A stretch of DNA of 64,000 nt from Curtobacterium sp. VKM Ac-2922 (GCF_022815645.1 NZ_JALGRO010000014.1:61377-125376), one strand, 5' to 3'; numbered from the stretch's first letter, positions 8,393 to 17,779 are shown. Notes: a model not told the origin generated them from the letters alone. Numbers and translations are program-made.

Positions 8393-9766
8393 CTACGCGG
8401 CGTCGAGCGCCAGACGGTCCTCGACGACCGCGGCGAGTTCCTCGGCGATGCGCTGGGCGTCCTCCTGCGAGGCGGCCTCGACCATCACGCGCACGACGGG
8501 CTCGGTTCCCGACGGACGCAGCAGCACACGGCCGGTGTCCCCGAGCGCGGCCGAGGCGGCAGCCACGGCGTCCTGCACACCCTGGTCGGCGAGCCCGTGG
8601 CGGTCGACACCCTTGACGTTGAGCAGCACCTGCGGGAAGACCGTCATGCACGCGGCGAGCTCGTGCAGCGTCTTGCCGGTGCGGGCCATCTCGGCGACCA
8701 GGTGCAGCCCGGTCAGGATGCCGTCGCCCGTGGTGGCGTACTCCTGGAAGATGATGTGCCCGGACTGCTCCCCGCCGAGCGAGTAGCCGCCCTCGTTCAT
8801 CTTCTCGAGCACGTAGCGGTCACCGACGCCGGCCTCGATCACGGTGATGCCCGCGTCGGACATCGCGCGCTTGAGACCCAGGTTCGACATGACCGTCGCC
8901 ACCAGGGTGTCGGCCACCAGGTGCCCGCGCTCCTGCAGCGACAGGGCCAGGATCGCCATGATCTGGTCGCCGTCGATGGCGTTGCCCAGCGCGTCGACCG
9001 CCAGGCACCGGTCGGCGTCACCGTCGTGCGCGATCCCGATGTCGGCACCGGCTTCGAGCACGGCACGCGACAGGTTGTCGATGTGGGTCGAGCCGACCCC
9101 GTCGTTGATGTTCCAGCCGTCCGGGTCCGCGCCGATGAGCGTCACGCGGGCTCCGGCGTTGACGAAGACCTCGGGCGAGACCCCGGCAGCGGCACCGTTC
9201 GCGCAGTCGAGCACCACGTGGATGCCGTCCAGCCGGTGCGGCAGCGTGCCGAGCAGGTGCACGACGTAGCGGTCCTCGGCATCAGCGAACCGGGTGATGC
9301 GGCCGACACCGATGCCCGTCGGCGTGGGGGCCGAGTGGTCGTGCATGGCGGCCTCGATGCGGTCCTCGACCTCGTCGGGGAGCTTCTTGCCGCCCGTGGC
9401 GAAGAACTTGATCCCGTTGTCGGGCGCCGGGTTGTGCGAAGCGGAGATCATCACACCGAAGTCGGCGTCGACGTCCGCCACCAGGAACGCGGCGGCGGGC
9501 GTGGGGATGACCCCGGCGTCGAGCACGTCGACGCCGGCGGAGGCGAGCCCGGCCGCCACAGCGGCACCCAGGAACTCACCGGAGACGCGCGGGTCGCGCG
9601 CCAGGACCGCGCGGGGGCGCGGTCGGCCGGACGCCCGACGGGCGTCCGCATGGTGTCCGTGCGTGAGCACGGCCGCGCTCGCCTGGGCAAGACCCAGTGC
9701 GAGCGCGGCCGTCAACTCGCCGTTGGCGAGGCCACGAACGCCGTCGGTACCGAACAGACGCGGCAT
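8393..9766 (-). CDS. glmM: Phosphoglucosamine mutase
   Basis: A 457-residue enzyme converting glucosamine-6-phosphate to glucosamine-1-phosphate, the step after GlmS in UDP-GlcNAc synthesis. The opening [12 protein letters not shown] is diagnostic. The phosphoserine loop is [17 protein letters not shown] and the magnesium loop is DGDADR. The sugar-binding GGEQSGH and the phosphate-binding RPSGTEP are also present. The ATG start has a good GGAGG site (complement of 9771-9776). It lies 22 bp after rpsI; the rplM-rpsI-glmM order is standard in actinobacteria. Confidence 0.98.
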   Translation of the reverse strand: MPRLFGTDGVRGLANGELTAALALGLAQASAAVLTHGHHADARRASGRPRPRAVLARDPRVSGEFLGAAVAAGLASAGVDVLDAGVIPTPAAAFLVADVDADFGVMISASHNPAPDNGIKFFATGGKKLPDEVEDRIEAAMHDHSAPTPTGIGVGRITRFADAEDRYVVHLLGTLPHRLDGIHVVLDCANGAAAGVSPEVFVNAGARVTLIGADPDGWNINDGVGSTHIDNLSRAVLEAGADIGIAHDGDADRCLAVDALGNAIDGDQIMAILALSLQERGHLVADTLVATVMSNLGLKRAMSDAGITVIEAGVGDRYVLEKMNEGGYSLGGEQSGHIIFQEYATTGDGILTGLHLVAEMARTGKTLHELAACMTVFPQVLLNVKGVDRHGLADQGVQDAVAAASAALGDTGRVLLRPSGTEPVVRVMVEAASQEDAQRIAEELAAVVEDRLALDAA

Positions 9767-9788
9767 TGCATCCTCCGCCGTCGGTTGA

Positions 9789-10274
9789 TCAGCGCTTCGA
9801 GAACTGCGACGCCTTGCGGGCCTTCTTGAGACCGGCCTTCTTGCGCTCGATGACGCGAGCGTCACGGGTGAGGAAGCCAGCCTTCTTGAGGATCGCGCGG
9901 TTGTTCTCGCGGTCGATCTCGTTCAGCGTGCGCGCGATGGCCAGGCGGAGTGCACCGGCCTGACCCGAGGGGCCACCACCCGTGATGCGGGCGGTCACGT
10001 CGTACGAGCCCAGGAGCTCGAGCACCTTGAACGGGTCGTTGATGAGCTGCTGGTGCAGCTTGTTCGGGAAGTAGTCCTCGAGCGTGCGGCCGTTCACGAC
10101 GAACGTGCCGGAGCCCGGGACGAGCCGGACGCGCGCGATTGCCTCCTTGCGGCGCCCGACGGCACCGCCGGAGACGTTGAGGATCTGACGGGGAGCGGCC
10201 TCGGCAGCGGCGGGTGCGCTCTCCGTGGTGAAGCTCTCCGGGGTCTGGTCGAGGGAGTCAGCGATCTGAGCCAT
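9789..10274 (-). CDS. rpsI: 30S ribosomal protein S9
   Basis: A 161-residue S9 of the small-subunit head; its C-terminal tail (KASQFSKR) reaches toward P-site tRNA. The S9 core starts near residue 33 ([17 protein letters not shown]). About 30 extra N-terminal residues, rich in A, S and E, precede it, as in other actinobacteria. It follows rplM by 39 bp and leads into glmM. Confidence 0.98.
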   Translation of the reverse strand: MAQIADSLDQTPESFTTESAPAAAEAAPRQILNVSGGAVGRRKEAIARVRLVPGSGTFVVNGRTLEDYFPNKLHQQLINDPFKVLELLGSYDVTARITGGGPSGQAGALRLAIARTLNEIDRENNRAILKKAGFLTRDARVIERKKAGLKKARKASQFSKR

Positions 10275-10313
10275 GAGTTTTCTCTGTTCCTTGGAAGTCG
10301 TCGTGGCCGGGCG

Positions 10314-10760
10314 TTACTGCGAGACCTGGTCGAAGGTGTACGTCTTGGGCTGCTGCGCGGCGTGGGGGTGCTCGGCACCCGCGTACACCTTGAGCTTCTT
10401 GAGCTGCTCGCGGCCCAGCGTGTTCTTCGGCAGCATGCCGCGGATCGCCTTCTCGACGGCGCGGGTCGGGTGCTTCTCGAGCATCTCCGGGTACGACGTC
10501 GCGGTCAGGCCGCCCGGGTAGCCCGAGTGACGGTAGTAGACCTTCTTGGCGAGCTTGGAGCCGGTGAGGGCGACCTTGTCCGCGTTGACGATGATGACGT
10601 AGTCACCCATGTCCATGTGCTGGGCGAAGGTGGGCTTGTGCTTGCCGCGGAGCAGGGCGGCGACGTGCGAGGCGAGACGGCCGAGGACGACGTCGGTCGC
10701 GTCGATGACGATCCAGTCGTGCTGGACGTCTGCCGGCTTCGGTGAGAACGTGCGAGTCAC
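10314..10760 (-). CDS. rplM: 50S ribosomal protein L13
   Basis: A 148-residue early-assembly large-subunit protein. The GTG start gives [16 protein letters not shown], matching the actinobacterial L13 N-terminus; a longer upstream frame was rejected. The core motifs [20 protein letters not shown] and the [12 protein letters not shown] segment are present. It heads the rplM-rpsI-glmM unit. The promoter must lie in 10761-10940, where no unambiguous -35/-10 pair was found. Confidence 0.97.
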   Translation of the reverse strand: MTRTFSPKPADVQHDWIVIDATDVVLGRLASHVAALLRGKHKPTFAQHMDMGDYVIIVNADKVALTGSKLAKKVYYRHSGYPGGLTATSYPEMLEKHPTRAVEKAIRGMLPKNTLGREQLKKLKVYAGAEHPHAAQQPKTYTFDQVSQ

Positions 10761-10943
10761 AGGAGTGCTGCTTTCGTGTCGAGGTGAGGAGTCCGTGAAT
10801 CCCGCTCCGGTCCGGGTTCTGCGCGGCAAAGCCGTCGGAACTCCGGGGTGGAGGGCTCATCTGACTGTCTGGCACACAACGGTGCGCAGACCAAGGTGAG
10901 ATCCTACCGGACGCGACTCGCCCGGGTCAAACGCCGCCACCTG

Positions 10944-10991
10944 ACGAGACGGGAGGCCCGGTGCCAGCTGGCACCCGGCCTCCCGTCTCGT
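10944..10991. terminator. 48-nt palindrome downstream of the nuclease gene (dispersed repeat)
   Basis: A palindrome with one C-C mismatch (10959/10976) and core GGTGCCAGCTGGCACC. It begins 7 bp after the nuclease stop codon, so it probably terminates that minus-strand transcript. The outer arm GACGGGAGGCCCGG matches the element at 7260-7315, and the core matches the partial element at the window's right end. Confidence 0.75.
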
Positions 10992-10997
10992 TCCTGG

Positions 10998-13900
10998 TTA
11001 CGCGGCGCTGGCGCGGCGACGGCGCGCGATGAGCACGCCCGTCCCGGCTGCGAGCAGCAGCAGCGCGGCGGCGATGCCGCCACCCAGCTGCGCACCCGTG
11101 AACGCCAGGTCCCCGCTCGTCACCGCACCCGTGGCCGGGTCGATCCGGATGCCCGTCCACCCGATCAGCGTGCCGTCAGCCGCCGTCACCGCCAACCGGT
11201 GCGCACCCGGCGTCGTACCGGCCGGGATCGTCACCCGCACCGTCCCGTCCGCCGCGACCGTCTCCGAGCCCAGCAGCACCGGATCCGAGAACAACCACAC
11301 GTTCACCCGCTCGCCGACGTGCGACGAACCGACACCGACCGTGATGGTCTCCCCCGCACGCGCCGACACCGGAGCCGTGATCCCCCCACGCACCGCATCA
11401 GTCAACGACGAACCCGACGGCGCAACCGGCGCCGGCGTGGTCGTCCCGCCGTCGCCCGGCGTGCCTCCGTCACCCGGCGTGCCTCCGTCGCCGGGCGTGC
11501 CTCCGTCGCCGGGCTCGGTGTCGCCGTCGGCCAGGTCGAAGCCGACCAGGATCGGGTCGTGGTCGCTCGCCCGGTACACGTCGTCGGTGTACAGGTTCGT
11601 GGCGTTGGCGTTGTAGCGGCTGTACTCCAGGCCCACCGACTCGACCGAGTTGATGTTCCAGATGTCCACGCCGGTGACCGTCTCGAGTGCGGCGGGCGAG
11701 GCGAGCACGTGGTCGAGCGACCCGCTCAGACCGCTGAACACGTAGGACCACTCCGAGGCGTCCTCCGTCGGGCCCAGGTCCGTGTACCCGGCATCGTCGA
11801 GCACGACCATCGGGTCCTCCTTGCTGTAGGCGTTGAAGTCGCCGAGCATGAAGACCTTGTCGGTGCCGTACTGCTGCTGCATGTCGGCAGAGAAGGTCAC
11901 GAGTGCCTTCGCCTGGCGCACACGGTCGGCGTTCGAGGCGCCCTGGCCGTCGCCCTGGTCGGCGTTCTCGCCGGTGCCGGAGCCCTTCGACTTGAAGTGG
12001 TTCGCGATCACCAGGAACTCGTCGTCCGCGGTGCCGCCGACGGGCCGGAAGGCGTCTGCGACCGGCTGGCGGGCGTTCGTGAACGCGGCGTCGAGCAGGA
12101 TCGTCGACTCGCCCGTCGGTGCGACGCGGGCCTTCTTGTAGATGAGGGCGAGACGGATGACGTCCTCGCTGGCGGGCAGCGTCTTGGGGGACGGGACGTA
12201 CGCCCACGTGTCGCTGCCGGTCGCGGCGTTCAGCGCGCCGACCAGGGTGGCGACGGCCGCGTCGCGGTCCTGGCCGAACTCGCGGGAGTTCTCGATCTCC
12301 TCGAGTGAGACCACGTCGGCGCCCAGCCCGTTGATCGCCTTGACGATCTTGACCTGCTGGCGCTGGAAGTCCTGCTGGTCGGCGGCACCGCGGGCGTCGC
12401 AGCCCGAGTTCACCGTCACGGGGTCACCGTCGCGGTCCGTGTAGTACGAGCAGCCCGTCAGCTGGTCGCCGGTGGTCGGGAAGTAGTTCAGGACGTTGAA
12501 CCCGGCCAGCTTGACGTCACCGCCGACGTCGGCCGGCTTCGTCGTGCGGACGTTCGAGAACGTCGTGGGCAGGTCGGGCTTCGGGGTCGCGCCGGTGATC
12601 GGTGCGGTCGGCTGGAACTTCCACGCGTTGTTGCGGTAGTCCAGGACGACCGGTTTCGTGAAGGACGCGGCGGCGCCGACCGTGACGGGGGCGTCGTTCG
12701 TCAGCCACGAGACCGGGATGGACTGGTTCGCCTTCGACAGGAAGTTCGTGCTGCCACCGTCGTCGAGCGTGACCTTGCGTGCGGCGTTGTCCGCGGCGAC
12801 GGCGAGCGCGGCCGGGGACCCGGGACGGGCGACCTCGGTCGGCTGGATGAGTCGCTTGGTGCCGGTGGCCAGGACGATCTCGCCGTACTGGTTCGTCGTG
12901 TAGTTGTCCGCGACGGTGTAGTCGCCCTGCGGTGCGACGAGCATGCTCTCGAGCGACTCGCGCTGGGCGTCGGTCGACGGGAACGCGACCGCGGCGGGCT
13001 GCGGCGCGGGCACCGTGTCGGTCAGCATCGTCACGCCACCCGCGGCGACGGTCAGCTCGGTCAGCCCGGAGAACTCGGACACGGTCCCGGTGAGCTCGAC
13101 GTGGTCGCCCGCGTGCACCGACCCGGCCGTGGCAGCCGAGTAGACGAACACGGCGTCGCTCGCGGTGTGCGTCGCCAGGTCGACCGCGCCGCCCGTGCCC
13201 GGGGTCTGGACCGTGTAGCCGTTGAAGCCGCCCGTGGCGTACACCGCGGTGACCACGCCGGACGTGACGACGGTCTTGCCGACGTACGGCGAGGTGTCGG
13301 TCGTGCCCTGCAGCTGCGCGATGGTGACGGCCTGGGCGGGAGCGCCCGGGTCGGTCGGCGTGCCCGGGTCCGTCGGCGTGCCCGGGTCGCTCGGCGCTGC
13401 CGTCTCGCCCTTCGCGTTCTGCGGTGTGATCGTCGTGCTCAGCGAGAAGTCCGTCGCGTTGTCGTCGGTGTCCGTGGCGCCGGCAGCCCGGACCAGGGCG
13501 TCGGCCACGCTGTTCGCCGTGCCGGTCGTCGCGGCGGCGGTCTCGAACGTGTTCGACGTGCCGTAGCCCAGCACGTCGACGACGCCGGCGGTCCCCGCGG
13601 CGACGGTGCCGGCCGGGAGTGCCAGGGCGGTCGCCTGGTCGGACAGCACGAGCGTGCCGTTCGAGCCCGACGCGTTCAGCGACGACACCGCGTCCGGCGT
13701 CGGCAGGGCCGCACCGGTCGTGCCGTTCGAACTGCCCTGCACCAGGTACGTGCCGTGCGCGGGCACCGAGCCGGTCAGCGGGACGACGGTGCTCGACGCC
13801 GCGACCGACGTGGCGGAGCGGTACTGCAGCGACCACCCGTCGACCGCGACGGCCGTGTCCGTGGGGTTCGCGATCTCGACGAACTTGTTCGTGAACGGCT

Positions 13901-14054
13901 GGTTCGCGCTGCCGCCCTTCAGGTACGCCTCGCTGATGACGAGACCGTTGCCCGCGGTGTTCGCGCTGGCGGTGGTGGCGGTGGCGAGTGGTGCGGCGAG
14001 GAGTGTCGCTGCGACCGTGGCGCACAGCAGGGTGCGCCGGACGTTCGTGGGCAT
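10998..14054 (-). CDS. Wall-anchored ExeM/NucH-type extracellular nuclease with lamin-tail domain
   Basis: A 1018-residue exported protein. A signal peptide (residues 1-31) ends in TATTASA. A lamin-tail domain follows (VISEAYLKGG, FVEIANPTD), then a YhcR-type OB-fold at about 240-350. An endonuclease/exonuclease/phosphatase domain spans about 500-850, with LAGFNVLNYF, SLEEIENS, ANHFKSKG, LGDFNAYSKED and SDHDPILVGF. Four GDGGTP repeats and an Ig-like segment precede LAFTG, a membrane helix and RRRR. LAFTG fits the LAXTG motif of class E sortases. The likely role is degrading extracellular DNA at the cell surface for phosphate or nitrogen. A PHO-box-like promoter lies upstream. Confidence 0.88.
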   Translation of the reverse strand: MPTNVRRTLLCATVAATLLAAPLATATTASANTAGNGLVISEAYLKGGSANQPFTNKFVEIANPTDTAVAVDGWSLQYRSATSVAASSTVVPLTGSVPAHGTYLVQGSSNGTTGAALPTPDAVSSLNASGSNGTLVLSDQATALALPAGTVAAGTAGVVDVLGYGTSNTFETAAATTGTANSVADALVRAAGATDTDDNATDFSLSTTITPQNAKGETAAPSDPGTPTDPGTPTDPGAPAQAVTIAQLQGTTDTSPYVGKTVVTSGVVTAVYATGGFNGYTVQTPGTGGAVDLATHTASDAVFVYSAATAGSVHAGDHVELTGTVSEFSGLTELTVAAGGVTMLTDTVPAPQPAAVAFPSTDAQRESLESMLVAPQGDYTVADNYTTNQYGEIVLATGTKRLIQPTEVARPGSPAALAVAADNAARKVTLDDGGSTNFLSKANQSIPVSWLTNDAPVTVGAAASFTKPVVLDYRNNAWKFQPTAPITGATPKPDLPTTFSNVRTTKPADVGGDVKLAGFNVLNYFPTTGDQLTGCSYYTDRDGDPVTVNSGCDARGAADQQDFQRQQVKIVKAINGLGADVVSLEEIENSREFGQDRDAAVATLVGALNAATGSDTWAYVPSPKTLPASEDVIRLALIYKKARVAPTGESTILLDAAFTNARQPVADAFRPVGGTADDEFLVIANHFKSKGSGTGENADQGDGQGASNADRVRQAKALVTFSADMQQQYGTDKVFMLGDFNAYSKEDPMVVLDDAGYTDLGPTEDASEWSYVFSGLSGSLDHVLASPAALETVTGVDIWNINSVESVGLEYSRYNANATNLYTDDVYRASDHDPILVGFDLADGDTEPGDGGTPGDGGTPGDGGTPGDGGTTTPAPVAPSGSSLTDAVRGGITAPVSARAGETITVGVGSSHVGERVNVWLFSDPVLLGSETVAADGTVRVTIPAGTTPGAHRLAVTAADGTLIGWTGIRIDPATGAVTSGDLAFTGAQLGGGIAAALLLLAAGTGVLIARRRRASAA

Positions 14055-14089
14055 GCTGACCTTCTGGGTCGGGGGCGGGGAACCCTCAG

Positions 14090-14133
14090 ACCGTACAGAT
14101 CTGCGGGGTCATTCAGGTTTCGGCCAGGTGAAC
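14090..14133 (-). promoter_or_regulatory. PHO-box-like direct repeat with promoter for the nuclease gene
   Basis: Reading the minus strand, GTTCACCTGGC (complement of 14123-14133) matches 10 of 11 positions of the Streptomyces PHO-box unit consensus. It abuts a weaker unit, CGAAACCTGAA (complement of 14112-14122). A TACGGT -10 hexamer (TAnnnT type) lies at 14090-14095, placing the second unit over the -35 region, as in known PhoP-activated promoters. The start codon follows about 30 nt after the predicted transcription start. Functional assignment is inference from motif and target. Confidence 0.5.
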
Positions 14134-14162
14134 CATTGCACCCGACGCCGCCCCGACGACCG

Positions 14163-14909
14163 TCACGACCGGACCGGCACCCACTCCCGCCCGACCCGGT
14201 GCACCGCGGGCCCGTGCCCCGGCAGCACGATCTCGGGGATCGGCAGCGCCCGCGCCGACTCGAGCGCGAGCGCCTGGTCGTGCGTGAAGAACGGCGTGAT
14301 CATCCGCGGGCGGGGGCTCCACGACCCGGGCTGGGTGTCGTGGTGCGACACCACGGCGTCGCCGGTCACGATCGCGTCCGCGGCGGGCAGCAGGTAGGTC
14401 GTCGAGCCGTCGGTGTGCCCCGGCGCCGGGAACGGCGTGATGGCCCGGCCCTCGAAGTCGTGTCCGGTGAACGCTCGCGCAGACGGCACCGTGACCGGTC
14501 GCAGGGCGTCCGACCGCACGGCCCGCCCCAGCCAGCGCAGCACGCGGGGCGACGCGAGCCGCCCACCGATCTCGGCCGGGGTGACCTGCTGGCGCGACGG
14601 TCCGCGGACGTTGTCGAGTTCGGACGCGTGTGCCAGGACCTCGACGTGCGGGAACAGCTCGAGGATGCCCGGGATGCCGCCCACGTGGTCGACGTGCCCG
14701 TGGGTGACGTAGATGCGGCGCAGGTCGCCCAGCTCGTGTCCGGCGTACCGCACGGTGTCGAGCACGAGTTCGGTGTCGGCGGGGTACCCGGCGTCGATCA
14801 GGGCGACGCCGTCCTCTTCTGCCAGCACGACCCAGTTCGACACGGGACCCTCGACGAAGACCACACCGGGGGCGACGGAGACGACGGACCGGGGTTCGCG
14901 GGAGCTCAT
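14163..14909 (-). CDS. MBL-fold metallo-hydrolase
   Basis: A 248-residue metallo-beta-lactamase-fold hydrolase. The metal motif THGHVDHVGG (HxHxDH) is intact. The later ligands appear in PAPGHTDGST, the bridging Asp in VTGDAVVS and the last His in VLPGHGPAV. This is a two-metal site as in glyoxalase II and lactonase-like members. It lacks a signal peptide and so is probably cytoplasmic. The start overlaps the truA stop (ATGA), so the two are translationally coupled. The substrate cannot be read from sequence. Confidence 0.88.
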   Translation of the reverse strand: MSSREPRSVVSVAPGVVFVEGPVSNWVVLAEEDGVALIDAGYPADTELVLDTVRYAGHELGDLRRIYVTHGHVDHVGGIPGILELFPHVEVLAHASELDNVRGPSRQQVTPAEIGGRLASPRVLRWLGRAVRSDALRPVTVPSARAFTGHDFEGRAITPFPAPGHTDGSTTYLLPAADAIVTGDAVVSHHDTQPGSWSPRPRMITPFFTHDQALALESARALPIPEIVLPGHGPAVHRVGREWVPVRS

Positions 14910-15856
14910 CCCTCGACGGTATCCGAGCCGGCGGGCGCCGCGCTGACGGGCCCGGAACCGGCAGGCGCCGAGCCGGCAGGCGCCGAGCCGGTCGGCGTCG
15001 CTCGACGCGCACGGGTCTGGTCCGCCCGCGCCGCGAGCTCGTCGTCGGGCGGGTACCCGACCTCGGTCAGGGTCAGCCCCTTCGCCGGTGCGACCGTGAA
15101 CGCGCTCGTCCGCTCCCCCGCCACGCGGAGCTCCTGCAGCCGCTCGGCCCCGAAGCGCCCCTCGCCGACCGCGATGGTCGCCCCCACCATCGCGCGCACC
15201 ATGGAGTGGCAGAACGCGTCGGCCTGGAGGCTCGCCACCAGCACGCCGTCCGGCTCGCGGTCCCAGCGGAACTGCTGGAGCGTCCGGATGGTCGTCGCGC
15301 CCTCACGCGGCTTGCAGAACGCCGCGAAGTCGTGCAGCCCCAGCAGCGTCAGCGCACCGCGCTCCATCGCCGCCGGGTCCAGACGCCCCGGGTACCAGAG
15401 CGTGTGCCCGCGTCGACGTGGATCGTGGGGGGCGTCGGCGTCCGCGACCCGGTACTCGTAGCGACGCCACAGCGGCGAGAACCGGGCGTCGAACCCGTCC
15501 GGTGCGACGGACGCCCCCGTGACGACGACGTCCCCGGCAGCGCCGGCCAGCCCGTTGAGCCGCTTGACCAGTCCGTCCAGCGGCGAGCGCCCTGCCCCTC
15601 GCTTCGGGGCACTGAGGGCTGCCCACTGCGATGCGTCGAGGTCCAGGTGCGCGACCTGCCCGGTGGCGTGGACTCCGGCGTCGGTCCGGCCGGCGACCGT
15701 CAGCTGCGGCGGCGCTCCCCAGCGGGTGAAGACGGTCGCGAGTGCGGCTTCGAGCACGCCCTGCACGGTGGCCAGCCCGGGCTGGCGGGCCCACCCGGAG
15801 AACGCAGCGCCGTCGTAGGCGACGTCGAGCCGCAGCCGCACGGTTCCTTCACTCAC
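14906..15856 (-). CDS. truA: tRNA pseudouridine(38-40) synthase
   Basis: A 316-residue TruA, which isomerises uridines 38-40 in the tRNA anticodon arm. The catalytic Asp is in AGRTDAGVHATGQ. The N-terminal VAYDGAAFSGWARQPG and the FCHSMVRAMVG motif are typical. The last 30 residues are a low-complexity tail with GSAPAGSAPAGSG repeats, absent from most TruA and probably disordered. The GTG start is supported by the conserved VRLRLDVAYDG opening. truA often follows rplQ in actinobacteria; here six genes separate them. Confidence 0.95.
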   Translation of the reverse strand: MSEGTVRLRLDVAYDGAAFSGWARQPGLATVQGVLEAALATVFTRWGAPPQLTVAGRTDAGVHATGQVAHLDLDASQWAALSAPKRGAGRSPLDGLVKRLNGLAGAAGDVVVTGASVAPDGFDARFSPLWRRYEYRVADADAPHDPRRRGHTLWYPGRLDPAAMERGALTLLGLHDFAAFCKPREGATTIRTLQQFRWDREPDGVLVASLQADAFCHSMVRAMVGATIAVGEGRFGAERLQELRVAGERTSAFTVAPAKGLTLTEVGYPPDDELAARADQTRARRATPTGSAPAGSAPAGSGPVSAAPAGSDTVEG

Positions 15857-15873
15857 GCTGCAACGGTACCGAT

Positions 15874-15916
15874 GTCAGCGCCGCGTCAGTGCCGCGTGAG
15901 TGCCCGGCGGCACGAT
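15874..15916 (+). promoter_or_regulatory. Three 11-bp-phased heptamers: candidate SARP operator and -10
   Basis: The heptamers GTCAGCG (15874-15880), GTCAGTG (15885-15891) and GTGAGTG (15896-15902) are spaced by four bases (CCGC, CCGC), giving an exact 11-bp period. Eight bases after the last heptamer lies CACGAT (15911-15916), a weak -10 hexamer. This is the architecture known for SARP-activated promoters: heptamers 11 bp apart, the last about 8 bp from the -10. The site drives the ABC exporter genes, and a SARP gene lies just past them. Confidence 0.6.
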
Positions 15917-15959
15917 CGACCTCGACATCCACGCGAACCCCCACGAAAGGACCTGCGCG

Positions 15960-16952
15960 ATGAGCACCACACCACTCGCGGTCGAGGCGATCGGCCTCGT
16001 GAAGACCTTCGGGCAGAACCGGGCCGTGGACGGTGTCGACCTGCGGGTCGAGGCCGGCACCGTCTACGGCGTGCTCGGACCGAACGGCGCCGGCAAGACC
16101 ACGACGATCAGCATGCTGGCGACGCTCCTGAAGGCGGACGGCGGCGAGGCCCGCGTGTTCGGCCACGACGTCCGGCGCGAGGCGCAGCAGGTCCGTCGGC
16201 TGATCGGCGTGACGGGGCAGTACGCCAGTGTCGACGAGACCCTGAGCGCGACCGAGAACCTGGTCGTCTTCGCGCGGCTGCTCGGGCTGAGCCGGACCGA
16301 GTCCAAGCGGAAATCGAACGAGCTGCTCGAGCGCTTCGGTCTGACCGAGGCGGCGAACCGGCCGCTCAAGGGCTTCTCCGGCGGCATGCGTCGGCGGCTC
16401 GACCTGGCCGCGAGCCTCATCGCGCAGCCGCCCCTGATCTTCCTCGACGAACCGACCACGGGCCTGGATCCCCGCACCCGGGCGCAGATGTGGGACACCA
16501 TCCGCGAGCTCGTCGCGACCGGGTCGACGGTGTTGCTCACGACGCAGTACCTCGACGAGGCCGACCAGCTCGCCGACCGCATCGCCGTGATCGACCACGG
16601 CAGGGTCGTCGCCGAGGGCACGAGCGACGAGCTCAAGGCATCGATCGGCACGGCCTCGCTGCAGCTCCGGCTGACGGACGCGCTGCGGCTCGACGCTGCG
16701 CGCACGATCGTCCGCACGGCGCTCCGCGTCGAGGCGGTCGTCAGCCCAGAGGGTTCCCGGCTGACCGCCCCGATGACCGACCCGGACCGCGTGACCGACC
16801 TGCTGGTGTCGTTCCGCGACGCCGGCATCTCCCTCGCCGAGATGAGCGTGCAGAAGCCGACGCTCGACGAGGTCTTCCTGACCATCACCGGCTCGCCGAC
16901 CGCCGCCGCGGCCGACGACGCCGATCGCGAGCTCGAAGGGAGCCGCGCATGA
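15960..16952 (+). CDS. ABC transporter ATP-binding protein, DrrA (daunorubicin resistance) family
   Basis: A 330-residue nucleotide-binding subunit. Walker A is GPNGAGKTTTISML, the signature is FSGGMRRRLDLA, and Walker B is LIFLDEPTTGLDPRTR, followed by the switch region TTQYLDEADQLADR. The C-terminal extension with QKPTLDEVFLTITG is typical of DrrA-type exporters. The ATG at 15960 is preceded by GAAAGGA. The stop overlaps the permease start (ATGA). The likely role is drug or lipid export. Three SARP-style repeats upstream suggest control by the neighbouring AfsR-like regulator. Confidence 0.93.
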   Translation: MSTTPLAVEAIGLVKTFGQNRAVDGVDLRVEAGTVYGVLGPNGAGKTTTISMLATLLKADGGEARVFGHDVRREAQQVRRLIGVTGQYASVDETLSATENLVVFARLLGLSRTESKRKSNELLERFGLTEAANRPLKGFSGGMRRRLDLAASLIAQPPLIFLDEPTTGLDPRTRAQMWDTIRELVATGSTVLLTTQYLDEADQLADRIAVIDHGRVVAEGTSDELKASIGTASLQLRLTDALRLDAARTIVRTALRVEAVVSPEGSRLTAPMTDPDRVTDLLVSFRDAGISLAEMSVQKPTLDEVFLTITGSPTAAAADDADRELEGSRA

Positions 16953-17779
16953 CCACCCTGACCCCCACCGCTCCGACCACGCCCCGCATCGCACCACGAC
17001 CCGGCGTCGGTGGGACCGGCCTCGGCGCGACGATCCGCCAGTCCCTGACGATGGCGTACCGCGGGCTGATCAAGGTCCGTCGCACGCCCGAGCAGCTGTT
17101 CGACGTCACCCTGATGCCGATCGTCTTCACCGTGATGTTCACGTACATCTTCGGTGGCGCGATCGCCGGCAACGTGGCGGCCTACCTGCCGATCATCATC
17201 CCGGGCATCCTCGTCCAGACGAACATCACGTCGTCGATCGTCACGGGCGTGCAGCTCCGCGAGGACATGGACAAGGGCGTGTTCGACCGCTTCAAGTCGC
17301 TGCCGATCGCCCGGATCGCGCCCCTGGCCGGAGCGCTGCTGGCCGACACGGTCCGCTACGCCATCGCCACGACGATCACCTTCGTGGTCGGCATAGTGAT
17401 GGGGCTCCGTCCCGCGCACGGCGTGTGGACGGTCGTCGTCGCCGGTCTGCTCGTCATCGTCGTCGCCTGGTCGATCAGCTGGATCTTCGCGTACTTCGGC
17501 GTCATCGCCCGCACGGCGTCGAGCGTCTCCGGCATCTCGAACCTGGTGCTGTTCCCGCTGACGTTCCTGTCGAACGCGTTCGTGCCGGCGGACACCCTGC
17601 CGAGCTGGCTGCGCTGGTTCTCCGAGGTGAACCCGGTCTCGCACCTGATCACCGCGGTGCGTGAGCTCGTGAACCACGGGGCCGTGGGTGGCGACCTGGT
17701 CTTCTCGCTGGTCGGCGCCGCGGTGGTCGTCGCGGTGTTCGCGCCGCTGACAGTCCGCGCCTACATGCGGAAGGCGTGA
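16949..17779 (+). CDS. ABC transporter permease, DrrB / ABC-2 type
   Basis: A 276-residue ABC-2 membrane subunit with six predicted helices. The first begins near residue 50 (LMPIVFTVMFTYIFGG). The family segments PGILVQ, DMDKGVFDRFKSLPIAR and LVLFPLTFLSNAFVP are clear, as is the pre-terminal NPVSHLITAVREL. It forms the exporter with the ATPase encoded immediately upstream (ATGA overlap). The last 19 bp overlap the 3' end of the convergent SARP gene, so full transcripts from both strands are antisense to each other at this end. Confidence 0.93.
   Translation: MTTLTPTAPTTPRIAPRPGVGGTGLGATIRQSLTMAYRGLIKVRRTPEQLFDVTLMPIVFTVMFTYIFGGAIAGNVAAYLPIIIPGILVQTNITSSIVTGVQLREDMDKGVFDRFKSLPIARIAPLAGALLADTVRYAIATTITFVVGIVMGLRPAHGVWTVVVAGLLVIVVAWSISWIFAYFGVIARTASSVSGISNLVLFPLTFLSNAFVPADTLPSWLRWFSEVNPVSHLITAVRELVNHGAVGGDLVFSLVGAAVVVAVFAPLTVRAYMRKA

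Noticed and set aside
11000..15461. Long frames opposite the nuclease and truA, and in other frames of both
   Set aside because: Compositionally biased translations without domains; the opposite strand carries recognisable proteins throughout.
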